A stretch of DNA of 64,000 bases from Pampus argenteus (GCA_036937835.1 CM072863.1:1360001-1424000), one strand, 5' to 3'; positions 1-25,709 are shown, counted from the stretch's first letter. Numbers and translations: made by a program. Notes: a model not told the origin generated them from the letters alone.

Positions 1-968
1 GTCGTAACGTACGTTTGAGTGACAGCTGTTCAGATGGCGTAAACGTTATAGTAACCATGACAACTCTTTAAGTGCTTCCCTGTGACGCTCCAACCGCCTC
101 TTTATATTTCCTGTTTTATATCTGTAGTCTTTCACAGCAGTCATCAAACAGAACGCATAAAGGTACAATCAAATAGTTTAAATTAAGAAAATATACACTT
201 CATACATTAATCTTTCTTTTTATTGTTCATGACAGAGTAACAGAAAAGAAACATTTCCACTTCTTAGCCAGATGAACTTATTTATTCATCATCAGGACGC
301 TGCTGTGTGCTCACGTACGTAATGTTGCTGATATTTATTTCCCTAATGTATTTTTCTAGAACGAAGCATTCGTCCCCTGCTGAGAGACAGATTGTGTGAA
401 ATGAACTGAGCCGCTCGCTCTTGTCCGAGCTTTTCTTTTCCATCCCCCCTCTCTGCCTCAGTCTCTCCAGCCGTCCTCTAACACCCCTCCATAGCGCTCT
501 CTATTCTGTGGCACGATCACAAAGTGATAGCAAAGGTTTGAAGTGACAGATAAAACATGTAATGATATACCTTCCCCTGTCTCACAGCTGGATAGATGTA
601 GATGTCACGTCTCCTCTCCTGCAATTACTCTATAATGACCTTTCTGCCTCTTATAGCTGCACATGCGTCAGCAGGTGTAACTCAGTACAAACCTAAAACA
701 ACTGGACAATATTGAATAAAAATACAATAATTCTACTAAAAAATATAGACTTATGATGACTGAAAATAAAAAAAAACTGTAGAAATGTCATAGTGTTGCG
801 TTAGTTTGTCAATATAAAAGGTGACAGTAATAGTCGTCCAACACCTCCACACACCTCCACACACCTGGCTAATCAGCACAGGTGTGAACGTCCGAATGTT
901 TCAGAGAGCTAACGTCACGTAGAAGGTTTGTACAGTCGTAACTCTGCTCGGTTTGTTTTTCCCCACAG
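1..968. other. mmp24 intron, 3' part
   Basis: AT-rich sequence ending in the acceptor of the first visible mmp24 exon. I see no exon, and only a short CCTCCACACA duplication near 845. Confidence 0.7.
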
Positions 969-13686
<12,718 letters not shown>

Positions 13687-14857
13687 CAGGCAACTTTGCT
13701 TTGAAGAGGTCAAAAGTCATGGAGTGAAGTGGGTCGAACAGTCGTCATATTGTTTGCTAGCTTATGTTAGCTAATAGCCAAGAATGCTAGCAAAGAAAAA
13801 TGCAAGTCAATGCTGAAAGACACTAATTGTGCTAGCTGCTGCTACAAGAAGGGCACACACTGGAAATGCTCTGCAGGAGTAGCTGTAGACATTTGATCAG
13901 AGTGAGTGTGAGATTTGTGCCTGTCTTGTGTAAAACAGGAAGGATTCTGATTTTGTCTTTTTCCCTGTCGCTCTCCGGCCAAGGATGCTTAAAACAAACA
14001 TGGCTGACGACAGCGAGAACAAATCCGCAAAGACTCCAAGATGATTTGTTTGACTACAACTTGTGAAATGGGATCTTATGAGCGATACTGAACTTTGACT
14101 TTTTCTTCTGGGACCTACAACACACGACTCAGTGAAAATAAAAAGAAAGAGGAATCGGGGCAGAATATGGTCCCCAAAGCCAGACACCACCTCTTAGTTT
14201 GTTCTAACAACAGCTTGAACTATTTTAACTATTAAGTCAGATGAAATTTAATGAGGAAAAAAATAATAATTTAAAATATCAAACTTGAAGATAAAATGTA
14301 GGTAGAAAGGCCATAACAAAAAGAAAACCAATGATCTTTCTGGGGATCACTGAATTTTTTTCAGATTTTTTTCAGTTGTGTGGAGATTTAAAGACAATTT
14401 TCTCTCTTTTCTCACCATACACAACAATAACACCCTCATCAGCATTAACCCAGACTTTTATCAACTTAAAACACCCCTCACCTCAGCAAACAAAACACAC
14501 AGCTTGGACCAGTGGGTTTCAGCAGAACATTAGTGAGTCATCTGCATAAAATGACAGAATAGATCATTGTCGATTTAACAGCCTAATCTGTCTCCACAGG
14601 CCCAACACGTTTGCTCACATTTAACAAACTGCATTCAAACAAGCAGAGCTGAACTAGTTTTGTTCCCTCAAGTCTTGTCTTTATCCTCGTCTTTATGTTT
14701 TTTGTTTTTTTTGTCTCTCCACACTTTACCGAGGAGGGAGGCTCAGAGCGACACAGAGGGAGTAAAGAGAAAGTAACAAGGAGGACAGGGAGGCAGAATG
14801 ATGAGAGGTTTGAAGACAGCAAGACTGAGAGCGACAGAGGCACATGTAAAGGATGTA
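13687..14857 (+). other. mmp24 3' UTR and downstream
   Basis: Directly follows the mmp24 stop. AATAAA at 14137-14142 is the first good polyadenylation hexamer. Several short GCTAGC/TTAGC motifs occur at 13756-13835. No coding exon seen. Confidence 0.5.
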
Positions 14858-15672
14858 CACTACCGGTCGAAAGTTTAAATTCAAGTTTCATCGAAGCAAC
14901 CATTTCTGCAGATATAACAGGCGAGCACACTTTCTGTCTACAATGGAAATCAAACACTGTTGCAGAAGTTCCTACACATGATGCAGTTGCACGTTGCTTT
15001 GCTTTCACCCTTCTGTCCAGTTTATCCCAAACCAGCTCCATGACTGTGCTGGTGGCATTTGAGCCTATACTTATGTTCTTTTATCTTAAGGTAGATCTGA
15101 CAGCCTGGAGATATGTTCTGGATCATTATCTTGCTGTAGGATGAATGCCATACCAGCTAGGCGTAGACCAGAGGATACTGCATGGCTCAGTCAGTCTGTG
15201 CAAGTCAACAACTCTGGATCCAGCAAAAGAGCTGTTGAGACTAGAGCTGCCACTAGTTGTTCAGTGTGTTAGTTGTTTGGTCCATAAAATGTCAGGAAAC
15301 GGTGGAAAATGTCAGGCTGTTTCCCAGAGCCTGAGATGATGTCCTCAGATGTCCTCAGACATTGTCTTTCTTAAAAAAAAAATGACCCTAAATGCTGACG
15401 CCTATTAATTAATTTAATTTAATAGTTTTGAAACTAACTAATTGATTTATTGATGCAGCTCTAGTTGGAGATGTTTTAATAACTTTCAGGCTTCATTTAC
15501 TTCTATTGCTGCAGAAAACGCATCACTTGATCCCTGAAATTAACATAATTTTACAATTTTTGGTAAACTTTTTTATTTTTTTAACTTCTGGCAGTTTACG
15601 GCTTAACTTTTTTTTTTACCATTTAAGGTACTTTACTGGTTAAATTTCAGTAAATACTTTTGACCGGTAGTA
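14858..15672 (-). mobile_element. decayed Tc1-like DNA transposon with nested insertion
   Basis: Terminal inverted repeats CACTACCGGTCGAAAG (14858) and CTTTTGACCGGTAGTA (ending 15672), each next to TA, the Tc1/mariner target duplication. The interior, read on the minus strand, resembles Tc1 transposase: the stretch at 14940-15215 matches the pattern of fish Tc1 elements on the opposite strand. It is short (815 bp including a nested repeat) and full of stops, so it is dead. Confidence 0.8.
15242..15463 (+). mobile_element. MITE of family A nested in the Tc1 relic
   Basis: Short inverted termini TAGAGCTGC (15242) and GCAGCTCTA (ending 15463). The interior TTAGTTGTTTGGTCCATAAA and TTTCCCAGAGCC is a motif set common in fish genomes. 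Flanks GTTGAGAC and GTTGGAGA may be a decayed 8-bp target duplication, which would suggest hAT ancestry; this is uncertain. Confidence 0.6.
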
Positions 15673-17004
15673 TACGTGGGTGTGTATTAGTATGCCGGCT
15701 GTGGAGCTTAATGAAGTACTTCTGTTCACAGAGCTTTAATAGAGACTCCCCCTCTGCTCTAATCCAACTGTCCTTCCTCGTCTTTTCTCCACCTCCGTCT
15801 GGCCTCTTCTGGCTCAGTTGACTCGCTCTGTCTACCTTCTCCTCTCTACTTATCCCGTCTTTCCGTCACACTTCTCTTTTTTTAATCAATGCACCATCTG
15901 CTCATAGGTTGCTCGTCCACATTTGGTCACGTACAACAGAATCTGGATGCTTTCTTTATGATTTATGAAATGCTTTTATTGTTTGATTGTTTGTCATAAA
16001 TCATCTCCAGTTTTTGTCAAAAGTGCCAAAATTTGTCTCTGCCCCTAAATCTAAAATAATTTGTCATTTTATCACATCCACGAGGATGAGGTGTATGAAT
16101 ATGGTTTTTAAATACAACATGCTGAAAAAGACCAGATTTTTATATAAAATACGTTTAATCCAGATCATCTCAGTGTCAGGAAGGATTTTCACTTTTCAAA
16201 AAGCCCTTTTCAGATGTGTTTTATGTAACTTTGACTTTTAAATGTTCTCTACGGCTTCGTTCAGACATTTATGGAGAGAGGTTGTTTTTGACAGCAGAGG
16301 TGTTTCTTCTTCTTCTCTCAGGCTGCATCACTGAAACTTATTTTTCTGTTGAAGTCTTAATGAACAAGCATTGATCTCCTCACAGTGAATCTACTGACTG
16401 ACATAGTTTCATTATTTATCAAAGTGAACCCGGAGAGAGAGAGAGAGAGTGCTGCTCAGATTATTATTAATTTAATTATTATTATCTAATTTGCGCTGGT
16501 GAACCGTGAGGTGGAGATAGTTTTGATTGGAGAAGAATCTCCTCATTAAATTCACTTTTTTGCTCATTTACAGCGTTTCATAATTCATTCAACTGGTTTT
16601 ATTTTTCAGGGTGAAAAAGAGATGAAGATTTATTTATGTCTGTTAAACGTGTTGCGCTGCGTGTTGGCCCGTCATGATGGCGTGTTACACGAGTATTTTC
16701 TCTGAAGTTGGGACGTTTTAATTAACTGCCTTTTGACCGTGGAGATAGATGAGTCATCTATTCTTTTAAAACAGGACGGATGCTTTATCCTCTAAAACTA
16801 TACAGCATGCTTTATTTAAATACACAAGCTGATCATTTAAATGTCATTAACTCCAGTGTGACTCACAACGGTTCAGTCAGAGGCCACTCGACTCCCCAGA
16901 GGTGTTTAAAGTCCCCCCATCATCCCCATCCGAGCTGGGACATCCTGACTGAGTCGCTGCTGATTTTCAGCCGGGTAAAAACTAATGGGATGTTTTTAAA
17001 AATG

Positions 17005-17044
<40 letters not shown>

Positions 17045-20000
17045 TAATGCAGCAGTGTGTCTTTCCACGTCATTTTCAAGGCTACTTGAGACTCCATACA
17101 TTTAAAGTGTACATAATGTCTGCCTCTTTCCATCCCTCTCTGCCTCCCTTGTTCTTGTTCTCATTCGCTGAGCTTTGTACTCTATTCATTGCGCTCTGTC
17201 CTGCAGTAATTGAATGTGTTCTCAGCCCATATCCTCGCAATTACTTTCTGCTGTCGAGAGCAATTCGGCGCACACAGCATTCAGCACGAATCAATGTCGT
17301 TCAATATCCTACAGCGCTATTTTGACTCGGTGGAAAGCGCATATTTGTTCCTGGAGGGTGTTCAATAAACAGAACAAAACTTTCTGCTCCTTTTTCCACC
17401 TTTCAGCCTGTACAGAGTCTGCAGGGAGGCTCGTGTACGTCTGTGGAAACATGAATGTCTATCCAAAGAAAATTGCCTATTTGGACCAAACTTGTCTTTC
17501 TCTTTGTGTGCTCTCAGCTTGTGTGCTTGGACGGCCTGGACGGAGCTGCTTGATTCAAATAGAAATGTACACGGGGGCAAAACTGAAGTAAAGTTAAAAA
17601 AAAAGTTAAAACTGCAGCATTAATGAAATAAAAGGCCACAAGTTTAATATGAGCAATGTGAATACGGTCAATGGTACAGTTAGTAGACGTCCATCATTTT
17701 GGACTGAAAGATGTAAAACGCTTTAAACATGAGTACTGCGGCCATTACTAGTTCAGAAATGCTCCATTTATGGACTGTTTATCTCAATATCACTGTGTTA
17801 CGTTTTAATTGATTGTCTTCCTTATTTTTGACTCTGCAGACGAAGCTTTTAATCTAATCTGTTCATGTACAGGTTTTCTGCTAGTGTGCATGTTTAGGTA
17901 AAACGGGGGTAGATATTATGTGGTCCGTGTCCTGTAAAGGTGGTTGTTGGCTGTGCGGCGTCTCTACTAGAGCTGGCTGCACTTTGTAAATAGTAGAGCT
18001 AGCTAGCAGGCTAGTTGTGAAGGAGTGCAGCTTTGTCATCAGGTGAGTGTTTTGTTACTCTGTAATTTAACAGGAGAGATGATGGAAAGGAAGAGTTGCA
18101 GCTTTCTCTCGGTGCCATTTCATCGAGTTCACGAGGGGTTTCCGACCCACTTCAACACACCCACGTGTAATTTCACTCGCTCTCATCATCACATTGTGCT
18201 CATTCATAATGTAAATGGCAGAAGTGTAGCTGCTGCTGGAAACAACTCGCGTACAGGATCATCACTAACGTCAGTGCTGCTATCAGCTACTTAACTGTAG
18301 GACTTACAGTCGCAAATATGCAGGTGGATCATTCATATGCTTATATTTGCAAGCCACTGAGTCGCTGCACTGATGCAATCGGGGATTAAGTGCCTTCCTC
18401 CAGGGCACCTCAGCAGCAGATTTAGCTGATTTTTGCAGCGCTTTTTGGGGCGTTTTTCAAGGCCTCTGGTGCCCTGATATTGTTTTGAATGACTCCTGTT
18501 CTCACATCATCCTCAGCAGGACTTGTATTTATCAAACCAAAGGAATTCACTTTAAACTTAAAAAAAAAAAAAAATGTTTATTAATTTTATTTTTCTTCTT
18601 TCAAATTCTGGTAATGTCAGAGAGCTGCATTAACCCAACCTCAGCTGAAACTGGCATGAATATATTAGATTGTTGTTCATGTTTTATTGTTTATACGTGG
18701 TTCTTCTGAGTGTAATTCCAGTAGGTTTGATACATACGTGTCCTGGTTATATGAAAGGACACTATGTGGAGGCGAAGTTGGATTCGGCTTGTTGAGCAGC
18801 CTGCAGTACTGACAGAGGGCGGTCTGGTAAAATATAAAGGGGGATGGTGAGCAGGTAAAATCATCCTTTTGCATCATGTTCTACCTGGCAAAAAAAACCA
18901 ACAACATCTTAGATATATTTAACGCATTTGTTCGGTACTAAACAGACCCCTCATCACCCCCCTTATGTGTCTGGGAGAAAAGTCTGAAACTGTGTATATA
19001 TTGACAGATTTACAGAAGAATAGCAGTTTACAAAGGTACAGTGTATTTCAGCAGATGTCTGTTTGTGGAAATGGAAGAAAGGTACTTGAAGAAAACATAG
19101 TGATTGCATTATTCATATTACTTATGGAACACACATGAAGACAAAATATATGTACATTAGATTTTTTTAACATGTGATGGATGCTCTTCTGTTTGAAACT
19201 TATTTATTCAACTTGTCACAGAAGGCAAAGGGTCCTCTGAAAAGTTGCCTCTTTTATGGATATTGTTTGCAGACCTGGGATAAACTGACATCATTAACTC
19301 ACCGGTATTGTTGGATTTGTCTGCCTTGGTGTGCCAGCTGGGTGGGGACAGTCCATCCTCACCACAACAATTCACCTGTCCTCGTCTTTGTCACCATTTA
19401 GAAGTTTAAAAGAGGAAGAAATGAGCTTGGGTTGACCAGGCAGACAAGTTCAATCAACCACAGTTAAAAAAAACAAAAAGATTGGAGAGCTCGGCGTCAT
19501 TTTGTTCCAGGTCTGCTGATGTGCTGGTGGCTTCGGACAACAGTGAGTTGCCTTTAAAGGTGGACTTAGTTATCGGACATCGCCACTCCCAAACAGCAGT
19601 GACACTTGCCAGAGATGGTGCGCTTGCATTACAGCAGTCGATCACTGCAACACAATGACGCAGCTCCAGATTTGTCTATTCTCTTTTTTTTTTTTTTTTT
19701 TGACATACTTTGAAATACTAAATATTGTGAGAATTTGACAGGTTTTTTTCTACTTATATAACAGTGAATTGAATATATTAAGATTCTTAATTTCACTGAC
19801 CAAACAATTATTAGAGAATGAAAATAATCCTTTGTTGCAGCCCTAATTACAGGCAAGCCGGCAATTCAACAAATAAGTAGCAATTGCAATAATAAAAGAA
19901 TATCAGATTTAGTCTTAATTGATCTGTCAGTCTTTTCAAAAATTCCTCCTGAGGACAACATGAACTCTACATGTAACTGTTATATAATTTCCTGGTTTTT

Positions 20001-20084
20001 GATGCTATGTGGACTCTCTCAGAAAACTGTCTCTATTTTCCTTATAATTAGTCCCAAACATACAGTATATTCTGGAAATTACAC

Positions 20085-20560
20085 ACATATCCTGCACATC
20101 TCCAGCTCTGTATTTCTATTCTGGCTCTACTGGAATATCTCTGCATGGTTTCCAGTTAAAACCTCCTTATTGATCTTATCCTGGTCCTTTCTGCAGCCCC
20201 TCAGTTCAGCCTCTGTCTCAAACAGGACGTTTTAGCTCCTGTCTCTTTAAGGCCCGCCTCCTGAACCTGCTCTGTTCTGATTGGTCGGCTTCATATGTAA
20301 ACAAACTATAGTAGCAGGATTTCACTTCTGTTTCTCCTTCTTTACTCCGAATGTCAACTTCTCACATCCATCCGTACATGTTGGAGCTGAATCACATCTG
20401 AAGAGTAAACAACACGTGGAAATAAACATAAACAATAAACAATAAACATAACAACGGCCAACGATCAGAGCAACGTTCAGGAAGCATTTTTACCTACTTT
20501 AACCTCAGGTTATGAAACATCCAACATCAGAACATAAAACCTGATATGTCCCCTTTTTAA
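20085..20560 (-). repeat. dispersed repeat family B, longest copy
   Basis: Matches 30003-30175 over GCATGGTTTCC.GTTAAAACC, then TCCTGTCTCTTTAAG, and GCTCTGTTCTGATTGG. Its far end, read on the minus strand, is GGGGACATATCAGG, the same as the copy at 8155. A non-autonomous transposon family is the likeliest reading. Confidence 0.6.
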
Positions 20561-21794
20561 GAAATGATGGACCCTGTAAAACAAAAGTGAGTGCAGCTCC
20601 AGTAGCATGTTTAGGTAAGCATGTACATCCCAGCTCATAAAACGTAGCCTCCCTCCATCAACAGGGTTGACCGCTGTTTCCATCTTACTGAGGTAAAAAC
20701 AGAAGCTCGTCTCTGGCAAACGTTGCTGTGAGTTTGGAGCGTGGCTTCACCGCGCTAAGTCGTCCTTTAACTTGCCTGTTGTTGCCTTTAGTTTCTAATG
20801 TTCACTTTTCATAAAAAAAAAAGAAAGAAAAGAAAAGACAATAATATACGTAGGTGAATAAAACATATCAAAGATAGTCTTGGCGGACTTTTTGAAGATA
20901 TATTGAAGTTCTTTGGGTAATATCACAACTACTACTACTGCTACTACTACTAGGGTGATTTTATCAGATATAGCTTTAAGAGAGATTACAGTTAGTTTTT
21001 CTTATTTAAAGGAGATGTTTCCTGTAAATACAGTATGAATGTTATTTTAGTTTTGGGTTTTTTGACTAAATGGGTTGATTATAAAATCAAAATGAAAAAA
21101 ATCTGACGTTGGCTCACTTCTTTACATGAAAAATGATGCACCATTTAGTTTTTTATAGAGTCATCATGTGCAGTCAGATATTAAATATCAGCTCGTGTAA
21201 ATACGAAGACCAACAAAAGCTTTTGAAAAAAAAAGAATTTTTGTATTTTTATTTCTGTCTCTTATTTAAGATTAAAGTCATGATCATTTGCACATAATGT
21301 TATACCATTTTTATGACAATGCTTATATTGAATAGGCATGTTTACGTTATTGATTTGAGAAGATATTCTATAATATCCAGTTTTATTTCGAATGAGATAA
21401 AGTGTTTAAATTTAAAATGCTAACATGACTTTCTATGTTCGGTTTGGTTTTACTGTCACACGCCAATTATATACCAATAACACCATGTTCTGTTAACGAT
21501 GAAATGTCAATAAAAATGAAAACTTCCTCGTCTCGCACGTGCTGATCATTGAGAGACTGAGACGTGCGTTTGTTCGGGGGTCAGTTTGATGAAACACAGA
21601 GTCCGTTGAAGCCCGACGGTTTCCTGTTTCTGCTGCTCCGGTTCCACTTTGTGTTTCCGTTACTAATATTCATTTATACCCACGTCACAAATGTGCCAGT
21701 AAAGAACTTTTGGAGAACAGAAACATGTCCAAGTAGATACAGACTGCCAATCATCATCATTTATTCATGATCTCCTATGATTACAACAGTTTTA

Positions 21795-21965
21795 AAGGAC
21801 GGGTTCACAGTTTTTTAAGTGTTTTAAAACAACAGTCTGGAGCCCAAATGAACATTGAAACGTTTTTCTTGCTGTATTCACTCGTTAGAAGACGGAAGTG
21901 ATGGGGACAAAATCTACAGCTTCATATGAGCTTCATATCTGAGGCTCATATGAAGCTGTAATTAA
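21795..21965 (+). repeat. dispersed repeat family C, copy 1
   Basis: Shares AAAGGACGGGTTCACA, GGAGCC.AAATGAACAT, TTTTTCTTGCTGTA and GGAAGTGATGG with the copy at 34000-34205. Confidence 0.55.
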
Positions 21966-22442
21966 GAGAAGTATCTGACAACAGATTAACAAGTGATTGA
22001 AGTTTATTTTTCAGTAGTTTGAATACTTATACTTAGGTAATATTATTGCGGCATGTGTAGCTCTTTCTTATAGGTCGAGAACAAATGTCACTAAAACGGA
22101 TGAATGTCTGTTTGAATTTAAAAACAGACTTTTATCATCACATATTTTGAAAAATATGACAACTTCCTGATAATACTGAATGTAAGAGTTCAAATATATA
22201 CGTGTTTATCTATTTTTTATTAACTGAGCTGTAAAACGGGGACATGAACTCATCTACAGAACAGCAGGTCAAATGTTGAAATACACAAACTCGTCTTCTC
22301 GGGTGCAGAATGTGAAACTGAGATTTCCGGTGGGTTCATGAATGCAGCGTCTCGCCCTCAACTCAAACTCCACATTTTCCACCTTCTCTCTCTCTGAGTT
22401 TTTGCTCACATCACCATATTAACCCAACGCACTGGGACCAGT

Positions 22443-22531
22443 TCAGTACCAGTTGGTGCAGGAGATCATGAAGCACATGTTGTCCACCTTCCTGTTTCCC
22501 ATCAGGCACTGGGGCAGCTCTCCTGGTGTGT
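22443..22531 (-). CDS. mmp24os: mmp24os last coding exon
   Basis: Acceptor CCCACAG on the minus strand; phase 1 entry (G|AC = Asp). Encodes TPGELPQCLMGNRKVDNM followed by CFMISCTNWY and the stop. Confidence 0.8.
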
Positions 22532-22853
22532 CTGTGGGAGTAAAATGCAGCAATTTTACAATGTGTTGTATTTTATTAGTTTATTATACGTTTTCCTAAA
22601 CTTAATCTGAAAAGTACGTAGTGAATAAAACACATGTAGTGGAGTAAAAGTGTAAAATCACATCAAATAAAAAGCAATAAAAGTACCTCAACGCTGTACT
22701 TATATTGAATAAATGTACTTAGTTACTGTGTATGAGTGTGTACCTTGAGCCGCAGCAGATCCTGAGCCGGCCGTACTGGCAGCTTCTTTATGTTTTTCAT
22801 TCTCCTCTTTTCTCTCTTGGCTCTGCTCTCCTCCCATCATCACACGTGTCCAC
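22443..22853 (-). CDS. mmp24os: MMP24OS-like myristoylation-motif microprotein, two coding exons
   Basis: Minus-strand gene between mmp24 and eif6. Exon 22744-22853 has acceptor TTGTTCCCCAG, 13 nt of 5' UTR, then ATGATGGGAGGAGAG; donor GTACAC follows G22744. Exon 22443-22531 has acceptor CCCACAG and ends with TGA at 22443-22445. Joined: 61 codons from the first ATG, 60 from the second. Starting at the second Met gives MGGEQS, a classic Gly-2/Ser-6 N-myristoylation signal; a Lys/Glu-rich stretch and an Ala/Ser/Gly linker follow, then the C-terminus VDNMCFMISCTNWY. From memory, human MMP24OS, which sits in the same place on the same relative strand, begins MGAQLS and ends FLIACTSWY, so both ends correspond. 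The function is not known to me; a lipid-anchored cytoplasmic peptide is inferred. AATAAA on the minus strand at 22216-22221 could end the transcript. Confidence 0.8.
22744..22840 (-). CDS. mmp24os: mmp24os first coding exon
   Basis: Starts at tandem ATG ATG (22838-22840, 22835-22837). Encodes MGGEQSQERKEENEKHKEAA, then an Ala/Ser/Gly stretch ending AAAQ. The acceptor at 22854-22855 implies at least one upstream non-coding exon. Confidence 0.78.
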
Positions 22854-23403
22854 CTGGGGAACAAATGCACAGGTGTGGACGTACATGGAGACACGTTTAA
22901 AACATCCTCAGCGTATTAATCCAGTCACACCTGCAGTTAGTCTCTTTGTTTCATCCGATAGATCAATTTCAACATTTTCTCATATTTTGTAGATCAAACG
23001 ACTGATCGGTGAATATAGAAAATAACTGGCAGACTTGTATTTAAACGCTTCGTGAGTCAAATCCAGTAGATGTGTTTCAACGTGATCAAAGTCCTTCTTT
23101 TTGTTCCTAAACTTCCACCACAGCTCAACAGGGGATAAAACGACAGAGAGGAAGAGATCGCAGCCGCGTCTCTAATCCCTCCACAATGATCCGATCCAAT
23201 CACACGCCGATGGGATCATCTTACTTCTGTTTGACACTTTACTGAAAGCTTTCCCGCTGTTCTCTAATGCATGCTGGGAAATTTGACTTTCTGACTTTTA
23301 CTCAGGGCAAAAAGAAAAACCAAGATGTCCAATTCTGCATCATATGTTAATTACTCTGTATGATTTGTGTTTGTAGAAGAATAAAATGGCATGAAATAAA
23401 AAT

Positions 23404-23682
23404 TAGAGCTGCAACGGTTACTTGATTAATTTGTTGCCAACTATTGATAATCGATTAATTGTTTTAAGTCATTTTTTTAAGAATAAAATTTCCAAATTGT
23501 CTCATTCCAGCTTCATAAACGTGAATATTTCCTGGTTTCTTTAGTCCTCTATGACTGAAGCTGAGTATCTTTGTGTTGTTGTACACACGTCATGTTGAAA
23601 CACCGATCAACAACTAGTGATTAATCCAGAAAATAATCAACAGATTAATTAATAGAGTAAATAATCATTAGTTGCAGCCCGA
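23404..23682 (+). repeat. family A MITE, near full-length copy
   Basis: Begins TAGAGCTGCAACGGTTACTT and ends TTAGTTGCAGCCCGA; the interior has the paired ATCGATTAAT motifs of the family. Related copies are at 15242-15463, 19715-19848, 35357-35668 and 35752-35870. Confidence 0.55.
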
Positions 23683-24679
23683 ATAGAAATACTTAAGTAA
23701 AGTACAAAAACCCCATATTTGTACTCAAGTGTAGTACTTAGTACTGCAGTACTTAGTAACATTTCAGGGCTGACGAGGTGAAAGTATCCTGAATTTCACA
23801 GGAAAAACACAAACATTAACATATTTCATGCAATAGAAACCAGGTTGAGGACCATCAAACTGATCAATTAATCAATGCATCAATCAATGCAAACTGATTG
23901 CTGATTGCAGCGTGTCGATAAGTCAGCAGAAGTAACGGGAGGCTGTAAAATCAGGGAGCTTACAGGCCTTTTACTCCACAACAAAATGTAACATCAGGAC
24001 CGTCGGTTATGTAACACAGACACCGAGTTAAATATAGAAGATAAAAATGGGATTATTGGATTTACGGTGCAAAATTGATATTTGGCTAAAAAATATTTCT
24101 CTGAGGGATTCTTTTATTCTTTTTCCTTTCCAGATAAAACATATTTCATCTGAGCAGAGCGGTTCAAATGGAGCAAATCTGAGCTACACGTGCTTCATTC
24201 ATGGATTGAAGAGCATCTCAATCATCATTCAGTGCAGCACAAGGCACAGCTGGAGAGAAGCAGGGCTAAATATAGCTGCCCTCTCTTCCCTTCTCACATA
24301 AATAGTTTTATTTTGACTCTGTTCGCCTCTTCGGCTCCAAATAAACGGATGAGTCTTCATGTTTTAAGGCTCTGAAGGCGACATCGTTGACTCTAACAGC
24401 CATCTCTCATGTGTCAATCTGCATATTAAACCATTATGAAAATAATCATTAGTTGCATCCCTGAATATGACTTAACTGTTATTTGAATATTAAAATAATT
24501 ACGGATTAATCGATTTATCATTGCGGCTCTGCTTATAATGTTCAGTTATGGAGTTATGTTATTTATTGCAGGTTCATCCTGTATTTATTCTACTCTGTTT
24601 CATATAAATGTGATGGACAGAATATTAGAAACACCTCTCAGTACTACAAGTAAAACCTGAAACAGGTGAACAGCATGTT

Positions 24680-24933
24680 GTACTGATACTGCAGTACTTT
24701 AACTACATCAAGATCACTATACGTATGTACTGTTACTGCAGTACTTTAACTACATCAAGATCACAGTACTTATGTACTGTTACTGCAGTACTTTAACTAC
24801 ATCAAGATCACTATACTTATGTACTGTTACTGCAGTACTTTAACTACATCAAGATCACAGTACTTATGTACTGTTACTGCAGTACTTTAACTACATCAAC
24901 ATAACTATACTTATGTACTGATACTGCAGTACT
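24680..24933 (+). repeat. 47-bp tandem repeat, about five copies
   Basis: Unit GTACTGTTACTGCAGTACTT, then TAACTACATCAAGATCAC and a variable TATACTTAT or AGTACTTAT end. GTACTG starts recur every 47 bp (24727, 24774 and on). Confidence 0.92.
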
Positions 24934-25076
24934 TATTATTATTATTGTATTGGTACTTTTATAGTAAAGGATCTGAGTACTTAATACATTGATATTTTAC
25001 TCTTTATATATAATAATGTCTTAAGTCTCCATAATAAACCTGCAGCTGACTGATGTTTACAGCACTGATGAGAGGA

Positions 25077-25108
<32 letters not shown>

Positions 25109-25669
25109 GTGTGAACACATATTAATTGTATCCCACCTAATCGACCCCCACGTATCCTGACAGACCGTCCGTCTCTGTGGTCGCTGCTTCCGATTCGTTT
25201 CCGGTGTTTCCAGGCAGAGCGACGGACTGCAAAGATCGTTTCTGTCTGACAGGAGGGTTCACTCCGTTCACTCTCTGCAACCGGATCCTCCAGCAGACTC
25301 CCATTCAAAAAGCCTCTCTAGAAATACTGATACTCATGTTTGTAGTACTCAGAAATACTCATTTTTTTCTCATTCTCTAAATTCCGAGATACAAAAATAC
25401 AACAACAAGACAAATGTGAGATGTGGTACAGAGAAAAGGGAAGATGGATGGAAACAGGAGGCTCAGGGAGAAGATGTCTCCTCCAGGAATGTGTATGATG
25501 ATAATAATAATAATAATAAAACTGTATTTGTGACACTTATATTTTCATACTAATGTCACGTGTAACATGTGACTGAACTTAACTGTCAAAATATCAAATG
25601 TACTGAATGAATGTGAGTCAGACAAAACAGGCAGGAGTGAGACCTCTTCCTTCTACTCCTGGATGATCT

Positions 25670-25690
25670 TTGCCCCCCCCCCCCCCCCCT
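25670..25690 (+). repeat. poly(C) tract
   Basis: About 17 consecutive C residues just upstream of the CRE-bearing promoter-like segment. Confidence 0.9.
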
Positions 25691-25709
25691 CTCCCCCAAC
25701 CTGCTGCAG

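Larger units (their letters stand above)
15673..22442. other. intergenic, mmp24 to mmp24os
   Basis: About 6.8 kb without a gene I can support. It holds (CA)n at 17009-17040, poly(A) at 18559-18572, a widespread fish repeat motif at about 18375-18425 (GGGGATTAAGTGCCTTCCTC followed by CAGGGCACCTCAGCAG), a family A copy near 19715-19848, a family B copy at 20085-20560 and a family C copy at 21795-21965. The 17190-17345 stretch is less AT-rich than its surroundings and could be a conserved non-coding element, which I cannot test. Confidence 0.5.
22857..25700. other. intergenic or mmp24os 5' intron
   Basis: No coding exon seen. Holds a family A repeat at 23404-23682, a 47-bp tandem repeat at 24680-24933 and (GT)n at 25078-25113. 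A GC-richer stretch at 25140-25310 is unexplained. Confidence 0.5.

Noticed and set aside
14583..15144. Overlapping 150-codon frames on both strands
   Set aside because: They run across the border of the Tc1 relic and match no family; open by chance.
25057..25308. 83-codon minus-strand frame ending in a His/Thr repeat
   Set aside because: It runs into a (GT)n microsatellite and has no recognised domain; a non-coding exon of mmp24os is possible but unsupported.
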